Both the position numbers and the translations under genes were made by a program. The notes beneath the pieces are model-generated. The model did not search any database. It had not been told where the DNA came from and saw only the letters and a list, made by a program, of their open reading frames with translations. This document shows, in pieces, positions 52,001 through 61,748 of a stretch of DNA of 64,000 nt (positions are counted from its first letter, which is position 1; each line of letters opens with the position of its first letter). The DNA comes from Pyropia yezoensis. Lineage: Eukaryota > Rhodophyta > Bangiophyceae > Bangiales > Bangiaceae. Where the stretch lies: positions 9,972,375 to 10,036,374 of the forward strand of contig CM020619.1 in the NCBI GenBank assembly GCA_009829735.1, given 5' to 3'.

Positions 52001-53057
52001 CATCCCGGCGATGAGGTCCAGCCCGGTATGGGTGCATGTGCACTGGTTTGGCATCTGGCTTGAGTTGAATCCGGTGTAGGGTGGCGTCCATCTTGCCCAG
52101 CTCTCCGGACCACAGGTGCCGATGTTCCTGGAGAAGCTTCTCCAGTGCCTCCTTCAAGTCGAGAGGGACGTTTTCTTGGTTGACCTTCGGCATCCCGGGC
52201 GGTGCTTGTTCGGGCTTCGGAGTAGTACGGCCAGCCTGCTCTTGTTCCGGAGATACGTCTAAGGCCGTCAAGTTGGATGCCAGCTCTTGTTGCAGGTTGA
52301 AGAGGTCTTCCTTGCTCATAGCGCGGGCGGACCCCCGGTAAGGCTCTGCTGTACCAACTCGAGTGCCCTTGGCGAGGGTTATTGGCTTCCGGCTCACGTT
52401 GACGATCAGCACCGAGAACGGGGTGTGCCTCTCCACCTTCTTGTGGTGTCCGTGGGCTAGGTATAATCGGTGTTTCGCCAGAAATTCCTTGCGTCCGTAG
52501 ATCAGGCATTGACCTGCAGTCCGGGTCGTGACTTGAACCTTGGTCTCCGAGCGAGGAGGTAGGAGCACCGGTTTGATGAGGGTCAAGGTAGAGGGTGGGA
52601 TGCGTTCCTTCTGGTTCTTGGCCACACGAACCTTGGTGTCCAGGTGCTCCAGCACTGGTGACACAAACCCATGGTTGAACTGCACCTTTCCTTCTCCGGG
52701 TAGGATGCTCTTGACATGCTGCTTCTGGAAGTCCCAGCCTAGGATGAGGGGGACTGATAAGGTCTTGACTACTAGAAAGGGAAAAAGCATTGGTTCATTG
52801 TTGACATAGATGGCGACGGGAAGACGGCCAAGCGGTCGTAGGGTTTGACCTGATGCGTCTACAATCCGGGTCTTGGTAGGCGCTCTCCAGGCATGTCGAC
52901 GCCAGCCCGGAGGTAACAGGTTCTCAGTGATGACGCTTGGTCCGGCTCCCGTGTCGACCACCGGCGTAACAGCTTGGGGGAGGCTATCCCCCACACGCAT
53001 ACGAGCATTAATCTTGAGGTTTTCCTTACGCAGGACGAGCAAGGTCCCCTTGAACAA
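49098..53057 (-). CDS. pol: pol of Gypsy copy B (PR-RT-RH-IN-chromodomain)
   Basis: 1,319 codons, same length and domain order as copy A pol: DTGAGPSV protease, YLDD reverse transcriptase, RNase H, integrase with the DD35E triad, chromodomain. It differs from copy A at only a few residues, mostly outside catalytic motifs. The frame is open. Confidence 0.95.
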   Translation of the reverse strand: MFKGTLLVLRKENLKINARMRVGDSLPQAVTPVVDTGAGPSVITENLLPPGWRRHAWRAPTKTRIVDASGQTLRPLGRLPVAIYVNNEPMLFPFLVVKTLSVPLILGWDFQKQHVKSILPGEGKVQFNHGFVSPVLEHLDTKVRVAKNQKERIPPSTLTLIKPVLLPPRSETKVQVTTRTAGQCLIYGRKEFLAKHRLYLAHGHHKKVERHTPFSVLIVNVSRKPITLAKGTRVGTAEPYRGSARAMSKEDLFNLQQELASNLTALDVSPEQEQAGRTTPKPEQAPPGMPKVNQENVPLDLKEALEKLLQEHRHLWSGELGKMDATLHRIQLKPDAKPVHMHPYRAGPHRRDEIEKQVNKMLKMDVIEPSDGEWAFPVVVVPKPGGHFRFCVDYRRLNEMTVKDVYPIPRMDDCLDFLGDATLFSTLDCNAGYWQIPLADEDKDKTTFTCHMGLFRCKRLPFGLTNAPATFQRAIDIILSGLRWRTCLVYLDDIIVFSKTPAEHLEHLREVLALLSKAGVTLKAEKCHLFETEVEYLGHVLSPGELRVNEKNIKALRHARQPKTQTELKSFLGMCNVYRRFVRDYALIARPLTKLTSKKLPAQLPVFDEKQTAAFEELKKRLTTTPVLALPKREGQFVLETDACGVQVGCSLLQQQPDGHFLPIGYYSRVLTPAEKNYSTTERECLAVVWACFLLRPYLEGQEFLIRTDHASLRWLLCMDSSQGRVARWRLRLSEFKYKVCTRAGREHHCADTMSRLETPAADTGPIPEEIPCFILPNVGRGWHAPLYETPDAHQPVTIHRMLEAQLTDPQCLELRHQMDLNRNSRFSESTDGLLVRVSPFDGATQVYVPRSLRADILRLEHSSPQAGHPGINRMYASMRRHYYWETMASDVHKCLEACISCARNRLSQRKKTSKLRLFPAAEPFASLSMDILGPLPETSSGNIYLLIICDRFSKFTRAIPLRTITALDVTSAFCEYWIAAYGPPDSVLTDNGPQFASLFFQGVCDLMGIENLYTTTYHPQTNGQVERFNRTLVDMLRHYVEEHQEDWDELLAVLTLAYNSRVHRTTGVAPLDFVTPRRLTNFSLERIPDGLQPALKSGPKAKDEFLEQLKLLLPRVKESISKTQERYKRDYDKCVREKNKELGGGDWVFVDNHSKTRGKLDSKTDGPYEILNTDGWTFLLDVDGSPYRVSSDHVTRAPPPSQRDLTRRKRTAIPWLSPEEGREYAYVKFVDHAWRDGRLYLRVRWFGFNPADDTWEPSNRLPIADVCAYTRRNGIEGTPMARAGKILESDTEEDQEDGANQDPRDETSSPATDAEQED

Positions 53058-53185
53058 ACAGGGTGTCCAGGCGGCTACCGGTTGAGCAGGTAACTGCCGT
53101 CCTTTCTCCCGGCACGCAAGGGGAGAACAGGTAGAAGTACCCTGCCGTTGGAGATTCGGGAAGACACTTGGGGAGAGCGCCTGCC

Positions 53186-54946
53186 CTACTCGTTTCCCGG
53201 CTCCGAGGAGTCCTTAGAGGTTTCGGTCTCCAGGTCAAAGTCCGTAGGAGCTTCCCTTGCCAGAGCCTCCGTGATGCTCTGTAAGGTTGCCACTCGGATG
53301 GCATGTACCTGTGCCTTGTCCATCTTGGAGGGTGCCCGCCGGTCAGCCCAGTTGACCGCCTTTGCAAACACCAGTCCTTGACGCTTGAGTTTCTCCTGGA
53401 GATCCTCGGGAATGGTCGGGCACTGGTAGGACATATGATCCTCCTTCTGGCACAGCCAGCAAGACCGGAACCGCTGGTTCCTGATCTGCTTGGGGGCGAC
53501 CAGGGAAGGTTGCTCCTTAGAAACGAAGCCGCCCCACTTGTCCCTTGACTCCATGGGTGAGGCCTCGCCAACTGCGAGTACCGGTACAGGGTTATCACCT
53601 CCCTTATACTTGTCGGGTCCGGGACGAACTCGCGACAACGGCTTGGGGGTTGATACCATAGGAGCCTGGAGGGCCTTGGCTTGCCGGTGCTTGCCCTGGG
53701 TATAGGCCATCAACTGCTGGAAGGTATGTTCTTGATGTTCCTGGTTGTAGTTCTCCGCATCCACTTGAAGATATTCAGGAAGCCCCTCCGAGAAGATCAT
53801 CTTGAGCCTGTCCTCAGGGTAAACGTTGCCACAAGCATCGCTCATCTCCCGGACACGACGGGCGAACGCCTCTGGAGTCTCTTGTCTCTCCATGGTTGCC
53901 CGGTTCAGCCTACCGACTGCCTTACGCAGGGAGTCCGCGTCTGCGTAGTTGGACAGGAGCCAGTTGACCGCCTCCGGATAACTCGCGACGGTACGTCCAA
54001 CAATGTGCCCGGCAGAGTCTGGTAGAACCTGTGCAAACCGCTGTTCCGCTTCTCCGGTCATGAAGTTAACCAGGAGATAGAGAGCCTTGCCCTCGGACAC
54101 ATCGTTGTCATTGCATGCCTTGACAAACCGGCGCAGGAAGGCAAAGATAAGCGCCGGTCTCTTCCCGGAAAACTTAGGATGCCCCCCAAAGCTCGGCTGC
54201 ATTCGCCGGTTCAGGGATGCCATCTTCTTGGCCATCTTCCGGGTGTAACCTTGGTCTTGGTTCTCCAGCCGGTAGTTACCCCAATACGTGACCTTGTTCA
54301 GGGTGGCATCTCCCACTTGGTGGGCAGGGAAGTCGAACTCGACTAGCCTGCGCCGGGTAGGACCGGGAGATGCATCCCAGTCATATCCCTCCTCAGAGCT
54401 GGAGGAACTGGTCTCGCTGGTGCTAGAGCGGCGGCGACGACGCCGACGCCTACGGCTGCTCCGGTCACCGGTCTTGGAGCTCCCCGCCCCATAGGACGCA
54501 AGGGGAGGAAAAGCTTGGCCGGTCCCAGGAGTCGAAGTCTCAGGAAGACCCGTAGAACCAGTCATAACGGTGCCTCTGGCACTGCTAGTGCCCACAGGAA
54601 GAGGTGTATACACCCAGCTGCCATGTGTGGGTCCAGGAGTAAACACACCAGGGGCTATCCCTGGAGGTTGAAGAGTAGAACCGACAGGAGGGAGACGTCT
54701 GCTGCGAGCGGACTCAAACGCCGTTGACCCCGGGGTGGCTCCCACAGGAGGAACAGCCGGAGGAACGGGAGCAGGCGGTACTTGGCCGCCTGTAGACTCC
54801 AGTCCACTACCGGATGTCACGCCCAGGTCTGCTTCACCCGTAGGGAGAACGCCGGGTTGGGCACCGTCCCCCGCGGTGACCAGGGATGCGTCAAGGGACG
54901 CGGGGTCTACCCCTTCGGGCACCGTCGTGCCAGGGAGGGTAGCCAT
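53186..54946 (-). CDS. gag: gag of Gypsy copy B
   Basis: 586 codons, nearly identical to copy A gag (for example Met-Ala-Thr instead of Met-Ala-Pro at the start). The arginine/serine tract, capsid-like region and CCHC knuckle (CWLCQKEDHMSYQC) are all present. The offset between gag and pol starts is the same 1,889 bases as in copy A. Confidence 0.93.
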   Translation of the reverse strand: MATLPGTTVPEGVDPASLDASLVTAGDGAQPGVLPTGEADLGVTSGSGLESTGGQVPPAPVPPAVPPVGATPGSTAFESARSRRLPPVGSTLQPPGIAPGVFTPGPTHGSWVYTPLPVGTSSARGTVMTGSTGLPETSTPGTGQAFPPLASYGAGSSKTGDRSSRRRRRRRRRSSTSETSSSSSEEGYDWDASPGPTRRRLVEFDFPAHQVGDATLNKVTYWGNYRLENQDQGYTRKMAKKMASLNRRMQPSFGGHPKFSGKRPALIFAFLRRFVKACNDNDVSEGKALYLLVNFMTGEAEQRFAQVLPDSAGHIVGRTVASYPEAVNWLLSNYADADSLRKAVGRLNRATMERQETPEAFARRVREMSDACGNVYPEDRLKMIFSEGLPEYLQVDAENYNQEHQEHTFQQLMAYTQGKHRQAKALQAPMVSTPKPLSRVRPGPDKYKGGDNPVPVLAVGEASPMESRDKWGGFVSKEQPSLVAPKQIRNQRFRSCWLCQKEDHMSYQCPTIPEDLQEKLKRQGLVFAKAVNWADRRAPSKMDKAQVHAIRVATLQSITEALAREAPTDFDLETETSKDSSEPGNE

Positions 54947-55132
54947 GTTGGTCTCTTGACAGCCACAGTCCAGTTACCTGCGTGTCCAAAGATCGCAAGA
55001 CCACAAGAGAGGGGTTGGAGAGCCAGGAATGGGGTTCCCGTGAACGGGTGCAAATAATTCCCAAACCACAGAAAAAGACAGAATAGGAACAACGCAACCG
55101 CTGCTCCCAAATGTCTCTTCTCAAACACTCCA

Positions 55133-55151
55133 ATCCCCTGCTGCTCCACCA
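55133..55151 (-). other. Primer-binding site of copy B
   Basis: Reverse complement of TGGTGGAGCAGCAGGGGAT, four bases inside the 5' LTR; identical to copies A and C. Confidence 0.7.
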
Positions 55152-55155
55152 AATA

Positions 55156-55729
55156 TGTGGTATAAAACTCGATCCTCTCAGACACGTGTCAATATCCCTC
55201 GGGGGAAAGGGACAGGTAACGCAGAAAGGGGAACTACGAGAATGGTATGCCTGTTGCCTCACGTGCCTGCTCGCAGGGCAAACAGATACGCACGGTAGTG
55301 CACACGGGGAAGAGGAAAGCAAACGCGCAGTTGTCTTTTTTCCTGAGGGCGCGGGCCGAGGGCGCCTCGCTGTCCCTCTTAACGTGCATCTGGGGGAACC
55401 CCGGCACGTTGGCCCGGTAGCCCCCCCCATAACCCCGAGTGGCCCCGACCCGAGTCTAACCTCGTCAGGTCGGGGGGCCACTATCACTACTAATTCTATT
55501 CCCACTCACTAATCTCACACTCAAATTCTCTCAAATCAAGTCCCTCACAAATATGCAAAAACACATCAGAAATCCCTCTCTCGCGTGTGGATAGCGTAGT
55601 CCACCGCATCCCAGTGCCGGGCACGGGCCACGGCCGCCAACCATCGCCACACGGCGGGCGTGTTCTGGCACCTGGTGCCCTCTGGTTGCAGTCCCGGGTC
55701 GGCGCCAAGTCGGGGCCAGGGATGCTACA
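55156..55729 (-). repeat. 5' LTR of Gypsy copy B
   Basis: 574 bp, reverse orientation; partner of the LTR at 46,074. It is followed immediately by the second CTCCA target copy (55,730-55,734) and then by pol sequence of copy C. Confidence 0.96.
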
Positions 55730-55734
55730 CTCCA

Positions 55735-58700
55735 CGTAGTGCCGTAGCATGTCCACTAGGGTCCGGTTGAATCGTTCCACCTGGCCGTTCGTTTGAGGGT
55801 GGTACGTCGTGGTGTACAAGTTCTTGATGCCCATCAGGTCACAGACTCCTTGGAAGAACAGGGATGCAAACTGGGGACCGTTGTCGGTTAAGACGGAGTC
55901 TGGAGGGCCGTAGGCAGCTATCCAGTACTCGCAGAAGGCCGACGTGACATCCAGAGCCGTGATGGTTCTCAACGGGATTGCTCGAGTGAACTTGGAGAAC
56001 CGGTCACAAATGATGAGCAGGTATATGTTGCCACTGGAGGTCTCAGGTAGGGGCCCCAGGATGTCCATGCTTAAGCTTGCAAAGGGCTCCGCCGCAGGGA
56101 ATAGGCGTAGCTTAGAAGTCTTCTTCCTCTGGGACAACCGGTTCCTTGCACAAGAAATACAAGCCTCCAGGCACTTATGGACGTCACTGGCCATGGTTTC
56201 CCAGTAATAATGTCGTCTCATGGAAGCATACATCCGATTGATACCAGGATGCCCGGCCTGGGGAGACGAGTGCTCCAGGCGTAGGATGTCAGTCCGTAGG
56301 CTCCGGGGTACGTAGACTTGAGTTGCCCCATCGAAGGGTGACACCCGTACCAGGAGTCCGTCTGTAGACTCGGAGAAGCGACTGTTCCGGTTCAGGTCCA
56401 TTTGGTGGCGAAGCTCCAAGCATTGAGGGTCCGTCAATTGTGCCTCCAGCATCCGGTGAATGGTTACCGGTTGATGAGCGTCAGGTGTCTCGTACAGGGG
56501 AGCGTGCCAGCCACGTCCGACATTCGGGAGGATGAAGCAAGGTATTTCCTCCGGGATAGGACCGGTATCGGCTGCAGGAGTCTCCAGCCGGGACATGGTG
56601 TCGGCGCAGTGGTGCTCCCTCCCTGCTCTGGTGCACACCTTGTACTTGAACTCCGAAAGGCGTAGGCGCCACCGGGCGACCCTTCCTTGACTGCTGTCCA
56701 TGCATAGCAGCCACCTTAGACTGGCGTGGTCCGTCCGGATGAGGAACTCTTGTCCTTCAAGATATGGACGTAACAGGAAGCAAGCCCAGACGACCGCCAA
56801 GCACTCGCGCTCGGTCGTGGAATAGTTCTTCTCGGCTGGAGTCAAGACGCGACTGTAGTAGCCTATCGGGAGGAAGTGCCCATCAGGTTGCTGCTGGAGT
56901 AGTGAGCACCCCACCTGGACGCCACAGGCGTCAGTCTCCAGAACAAACTGACCCTCCCGCTTGGGTAACGCCAGTACTGGAGTGGTGGTCAGGCGCTTCT
57001 TGAGCTCTTCGAAGGCTGCTGTCTGCTTCTCGTCGAACACCGGGAGTTGTGCTGGAAGCTTCTTGCTAGTAAGCTTGGTCAAGGGCCGGGCAATCAGAGC
57101 GTAGTCTCGTACGAACCGGCGGTAGACGTTGCACATACCCAGGAAGCTCTTGAGTTCCGTCTGGGTTTTAGGTTGCCGTGCATGCCGGAGGGCCTTGATG
57201 TTCTTCTCATTGACTCGGAGCTCCCCCGGACTCAGCACGTGCCCCAGGTACTCCACCTCAGTCTCAAACAGGTGGCACTTCTCGGCCTTGAGGGTAACTC
57301 CAGCCTTGGACAGGAGGGCCAGGACCTCTCGAAGGTGCTCCAGGTGTTCCGCTGGGGTCTTGGAGAAAACAATGATGTCGTCCAGGTAGACCAAACATGT
57401 TCCCCACCTTAGCCCCGACAGGATGATGTCGATGGCTCTCTGGAAGGTTGCCGGAGCATTAGTGAGACCAAAAGGGAGACGCTTGCACCGGAACAGTCCC
57501 ATGTGGCACGTGAAGGTAGTCTTGTCCTTGTCCTCGTCAGCCAGAGGGATCTGCCAGTAACCGGCATTACAATCCAGCGTCGAGAAGAGGGTGGCATCAC
57601 CAAGAAAGTCGAGGCAATCATCCATCCGGGGTATCGGGTATACATCCTTGACTGTCATCTCGTTCAGGCGTCTGTAGTCAACGCAGAAACGGAAGTGACC
57701 GCCAGGTTTCGGGACGACTACCACCGGGAAAGCCCACTCGCCATCAGACGGCTCGATAACATCCATCTTGAGCATCTTGTTAACCTGCTTCTCAATCTCA
57801 TCCCGGCGATGAGGTCCAGCCCGGTATGGGTGCATGTGCACTGGTTTGGCATCTGGCTTGAGTTGAATCCGGTGTAGGGTGGCGTCCATCTTGCCCAGCT
57901 CTCCGGACCACAGGTGCCGATGTTCCTGGAGAAGCTTCTTCAGTGCCTCCTTCAAGTCGAGAGGGACGTTTTCTTGGTTGACCTTCGGCATCCCGGGCGG
58001 TGCTTGTTCGGGCTTCGGAGTAGTACGGCCAGCCTGCTCTTGTTCCGGAGATACGTCTAAGGCCGTCAAGTTGGATGCCAGCTCTTGTTGCAGGTTGAAG
58101 AGGTCTTCCTTGCTCATAGCGCGGGCGGACCCCCGGTAAGGCTCTGCTGTACCAACTCGAGTGCCCTTGGCGAGGGTTATTGGCTTCCGGCTCACGTTGA
58201 CGATCAGCACCGAGAACGGGGTGTGCCTCTCCACCTTCTTGTGGTGTCCGTGGGCTAGGTATAATCGGTGTTTCGCCAGAAATTCCTTGCGTCCGTAGAT
58301 CAGGCATTGACCTGCAGTCCGGGTCGTGACTTGAACCTTGGTCTCCGAGCGAGGAGGTAGGAGCACCGGTTTGATGAGGGTCAAGGTAGAGGGTGGGATG
58401 CGTTCCTTCTGGTTCTTGGCCACACGAACCTTGGTGTCCAGGTGCTCCAGCACTGGTGACACAAACCCATGGTTGAACTGCACCTTTCCTTCTCCGGGTA
58501 GGATGCTCTTGACATGCTGCTTCTGGAAGTCCCAGCCTAGGATGAGGGGGACTGATAAGGTCTTGACTACTAGAAAGGGAAAAAGCATTGGTTCATTGTT
58601 GACATAGATGGCGACGGGAAGACGGCCAAGCGGTCGTAGGGTTTGACCTGATGCGTCTACAATCCGGGTCTTGGTAGGCGCTCTCCAGGCATGTCGACGC

Positions 58701-58855
58701 CAGCCCGGAGGTAACAGGTTCTCAGTGATGACGCTTGGTCCGGCTCCCGTGTCGACCACCGGCGTAACAGCTTGGGGAAGGCTATCCCCCACACGCATAC
58801 GAGCATTAATCTTGAGGTTTTCCTTACGCAGGACGAGCAAGGTCCCCTTGAACAA
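55735..58855 (-). pseudogene. pol: 5' part of pol of copy C (PR, RT, RNase H, most of integrase)
   Basis: Matches copy A and B pol from the initiator Met through protease, RT, RNase H and the integrase catalytic core. Interrupted at its 3' side by copy B. Confidence 0.92.
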
Positions 58856-58983
58856 ACAGGGTGTCCAGGCGGCTACCGGTTGAGCAGGTAACTGCCGTCC
58901 TTTCTCCCGGCACGCAAGGGGAGAACAGGTAGAAGTACCCTGCCGTTGGAGATTCGGGAAGACACTTGGGGAGAGCGCCTGCC

Positions 58984-60744
58984 CTACTCGTTTCCCGGCT
59001 CCGAGGAGTCCTTAGAGGTTTCGGTCTCCAGGTCAAAGTCCGTAGGAGCTTCCCTTGCCAGAGCCTCCGTGATGCTCTGTAAGGTTGCCACTCGGATGGC
59101 ATGTACCTGTGCCTTGTCCATCTTGGAGGGTGCCCGCCGGTCAGCCCAGTTGACCGCCTTTGCAAACACCAGTCCTTGACGCTTGAGTTTCTCCTGGAGA
59201 TCCTCGGGAATGGTCGGGCACTGGTAGGACATATGATCCTCCTTCTGGCACAGCCAGCAAGACCGGAACCGCTGGTTCCTGATCTGCTTGGGGGCGACCA
59301 GGGAAGGTTGCTCCTTAGAAACGAAGCCGCCCCACTTGTCCCTTGACTCCATGGGTGAGGCCTCGCCAACTGCGAGTACCGGTACAGGGTTATCACCTCC
59401 CTTATACTTGTCGGGTCCGGGACGAACTCGCGACAACGGCTTGGGGGTTGATACCATAGGAGCCTGGAGGGCCTTGGCTTGCCGGTGCTTGCCCTGGGTA
59501 TAGGCCATCAACTGCTGGAAGGTATGTTCTTGATGTTCCTGGTTGTAGTTCTCCGCATCCACTTGAAGATATTCAGGAAGCCCCTCCGAGAAGATCATCT
59601 TGAGCCTGTCCTCAGGGTAAACGTTGCCACAAGCATCGCTCATCTCCCGGACACGACGGGCGAACGCCTCTGGAGTCTCTTGTCTCTCCATGGTTGCCCG
59701 GTTCAGCCTACCGACTGCCTTACGCAGGGAGTCCGCGTCTGCGTAGTTGGACAGGAGCCAGTTGACCGCCTCCGGATAACTCGCGACGGTACGTCCAACA
59801 ATGTGCCCGGCAGAGTCTGGTAGAACCTGTGCAAACCGCTGTTCCGCTTCTCCGGTCATGAAGTTAACCAGGAGATAGAGAGCCTTGCCCTCGGACACAT
59901 CGTTGTCATTGCATGCCTTGACAAACCGGCGCAGGAAGGCAAAGATAAGCGCCGGTCTCTTCCCGGAAAACTTAGGATGCCCCCCAAAGCTCGGCTGCAT
60001 TCGCCGGTTCAGGGATGCCATCTTCTTGGCCATCTTCCGGGTGTAACCTTGGACTTGGTTCTCCAGCCGGTAGTTACCCCAATACGTGACCTTGTTCAGG
60101 GTGGCATCTCCCACTTGGTGGGCAGGGAAGTCGAACTCGACTAGCCTGCGCCGGGTAGGACCGGGAGATGCATCCCAGTCATATCCCTCCTCAGAGCTGG
60201 AGGAACTGGTCTCGCTGGTGCTAGAGCGGCGGCGACGACGCCGACGCCTACGGCTGCTCCGGTCACCGGTCTTGGAGCTCCCCGCCCCATAGGACGCAAG
60301 GGGAGGAAAAGCTTGGCCGGTCCCAGGAGTCGAAGTCTCAGGAAGACCCGTAGAACCAGTCATAGCGGTGCCTCTGGCACTGCTAGTGCCCACAGGAAGA
60401 GGTGTATACACCCAGCTGCCATGTGTGGGTCCAGGAGTAAACACACCAGGGGCTATCCCTGGAGGTTGAAGAGTAGAACCGACAGGAGGGAGACGTCTGC
60501 TGCGAGCGGACTCAAACGCCGTTGACCCCGGGGTGGCTCCCACAGGAGGAACAGCCGAAGGAACGGGAGCAGGCGGTACTTGGCCGCCTGTAGACTCCAG
60601 TCCACTACCGGATGTCACGCCCAGGTCTGCTTCACCCGTAGGGAGAACGCCGGGTTGGGCACCGTCCCCCGCGGTGACCAGGGATGCGTCAAGGGACGCG
60701 GGGTCTACCCCTTCGGGCACCGTCGTGCCAGGGAGGGTAGCCAT
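58984..60744 (-). CDS. gag: gag of Gypsy copy C
   Basis: 586 codons, open, with the same features as in copies A and B. The few residue differences include a Val in the segment after the arginine tract (ENQVQGY). Confidence 0.92.
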   Translation of the reverse strand: MATLPGTTVPEGVDPASLDASLVTAGDGAQPGVLPTGEADLGVTSGSGLESTGGQVPPAPVPSAVPPVGATPGSTAFESARSRRLPPVGSTLQPPGIAPGVFTPGPTHGSWVYTPLPVGTSSARGTAMTGSTGLPETSTPGTGQAFPPLASYGAGSSKTGDRSSRRRRRRRRRSSTSETSSSSSEEGYDWDASPGPTRRRLVEFDFPAHQVGDATLNKVTYWGNYRLENQVQGYTRKMAKKMASLNRRMQPSFGGHPKFSGKRPALIFAFLRRFVKACNDNDVSEGKALYLLVNFMTGEAEQRFAQVLPDSAGHIVGRTVASYPEAVNWLLSNYADADSLRKAVGRLNRATMERQETPEAFARRVREMSDACGNVYPEDRLKMIFSEGLPEYLQVDAENYNQEHQEHTFQQLMAYTQGKHRQAKALQAPMVSTPKPLSRVRPGPDKYKGGDNPVPVLAVGEASPMESRDKWGGFVSKEQPSLVAPKQIRNQRFRSCWLCQKEDHMSYQCPTIPEDLQEKLKRQGLVFAKAVNWADRRAPSKMDKAQVHAIRVATLQSITEALAREAPTDFDLETETSKDSSEPGNE

Positions 60745-60930
60745 GTTGGTCTCTTGACAGCCACAGTCCAGTTACCTGCGTGTCCAAAGATCGCAAGACC
60801 ACAAGAGAGGGGTTGGAGAGCCAGGAATGGGGTTCCCGTGAACGGGTGCAAATAATTCCCAAACCACAGAAAAAGACAGAATAGGAACAACGCAACCGCT
60901 GCTCCCAAATGTCTCTTCTCAAACACTCCA

Positions 60931-60949
60931 ATCCCCTGCTGCTCCACCA
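60931..60949 (-). other. Primer-binding site of copy C
   Basis: Same 19 bases and same 4-base spacing from the LTR as in copies A and B. Confidence 0.7.
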
Positions 60950-60953
60950 AATA

Positions 60954-61526
60954 TGTGGTATAAAACTCGATCCTCTCAGACACGTGTCAATATCCCTCGG
61001 GGGAAAGGGACAGGTAACGCAGAAAGGGGAACTACGAGAATGGTATGCCTGTTGCCTCACGTGCCTGCTCGCAGGGCAAACAGATACGCACGGTAGTGCA
61101 CACGGGGAAGAGGAAAGCAAACGCGCAGTTGTCTTTTTCCCTGAGGGCGCGGGCCGAGGGCGCCTCGCTGTCCCTCTTAACGTGCATCTGGGGGAACCCC
61201 GGCACGTTGGCCCGGTAGCCCCCCCCATAACCCCGAGTGGCCCCGACCCGAGTCTAACCTCGTCAGGTCGGGGGCCACTATCACTACTAATTCTATTCCC
61301 ACTCACTAATCTCACACTCAAATTCTCTCAAATCAAGTCCCTCACAAATATGCAAAAACACATCAGAAATCCCTCTCTCGCGTGTGGATAGCGTAGTCCA
61401 CCGCATCCCAGTGCCGGGCACGGGCCACGGCCGCCAACCATCGCCACACGGCGGGCGTGTTCTGGCACCTGGTGCCCTCTGGTTGCAGTCCCGGGTCGGC
61501 GCCAAGTCGGGGCCAGGGATGCTACA
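60954..61526 (-). repeat. 5' LTR of Gypsy copy C
   Basis: 573 bp, reverse orientation, pair of 42,211-42,783. Followed by GTCGG (61,527-61,531), the second copy of the target duplication. Confidence 0.95.
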
Positions 61527-61666
61527 GTCGGCAGCGAGGGCGGCGGCGACAGCGGGGGCGGCGACGGCAGCAGGGGCGGCGGCAGCGGTGGCGGAGGCGT
61601 GGCGGTCAGCCCGTGGAAGCGATGGCGGCGGTACCGCCGCCACCGCGGCCACCCTCGCCGCCGCCG

Positions 61667-61747
61667 CGGTGGCCAGCCTGTGGCGGCGATGGCGGGCGGG
61701 TGGTGGAGCGTGACGGTGTCCACGTTGCGGTCTCAGAGACACGTTGT
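61667..61747 (-). repeat. Right arm of the inverted repeat flanking copy C
   Basis: Reads outward as the reverse complement of ACAACGTGTCTCTGAGA and onward, pairing with 42,062-42,142 at about nine of ten positions. Together the arms suggest that copy C landed inside a roughly 370-bp inverted-repeat element. Confidence 0.6.
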
Positions 61748-61748
61748 A

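Larger units (their letters stand above)
46074..55729 (-). mobile_element. Ty3/Gypsy chromovirus copy B, apparently whole, nested in copy C
   Basis: 9,656 bp on the - strand: 5' LTR 55,156-55,729, PBS, gag, pol, antisense ORF, polypurine tract, 3' LTR 46,074-46,647. The two LTRs look identical over 574 bp by eye, and gag, pol and the antisense ORF are all open, so insertion was very recent. It lies within the integrase region of copy C with a perfect 5-bp target duplication. This is the youngest event in the nest. Confidence 0.96.
42211..61526 (-). mobile_element. Ty3/Gypsy chromovirus copy C, split by copy B
   Basis: A complete element on the - strand with 3' LTR at 42,211-42,783 and 5' LTR at 60,954-61,526, flanked by the 5-bp duplication GTCGG (42,206-42,210 and 61,527-61,531). 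Subtracting copy B and its duplicated target leaves about 9,655 bp, the family length. The two LTRs are nearly identical; I noticed one clear difference. The element is therefore young but necessarily older than B. Apart from the insertion of B within pol it looks whole: gag and the antisense ORF are open. Confidence 0.95.

Noticed and set aside
55496-58855. A 1,119-codon frame starting as copy C pol and running on through the LTR of copy B
   Set aside because: The tail is LTR sequence read by chance at the insertion junction, not a distinct protein.
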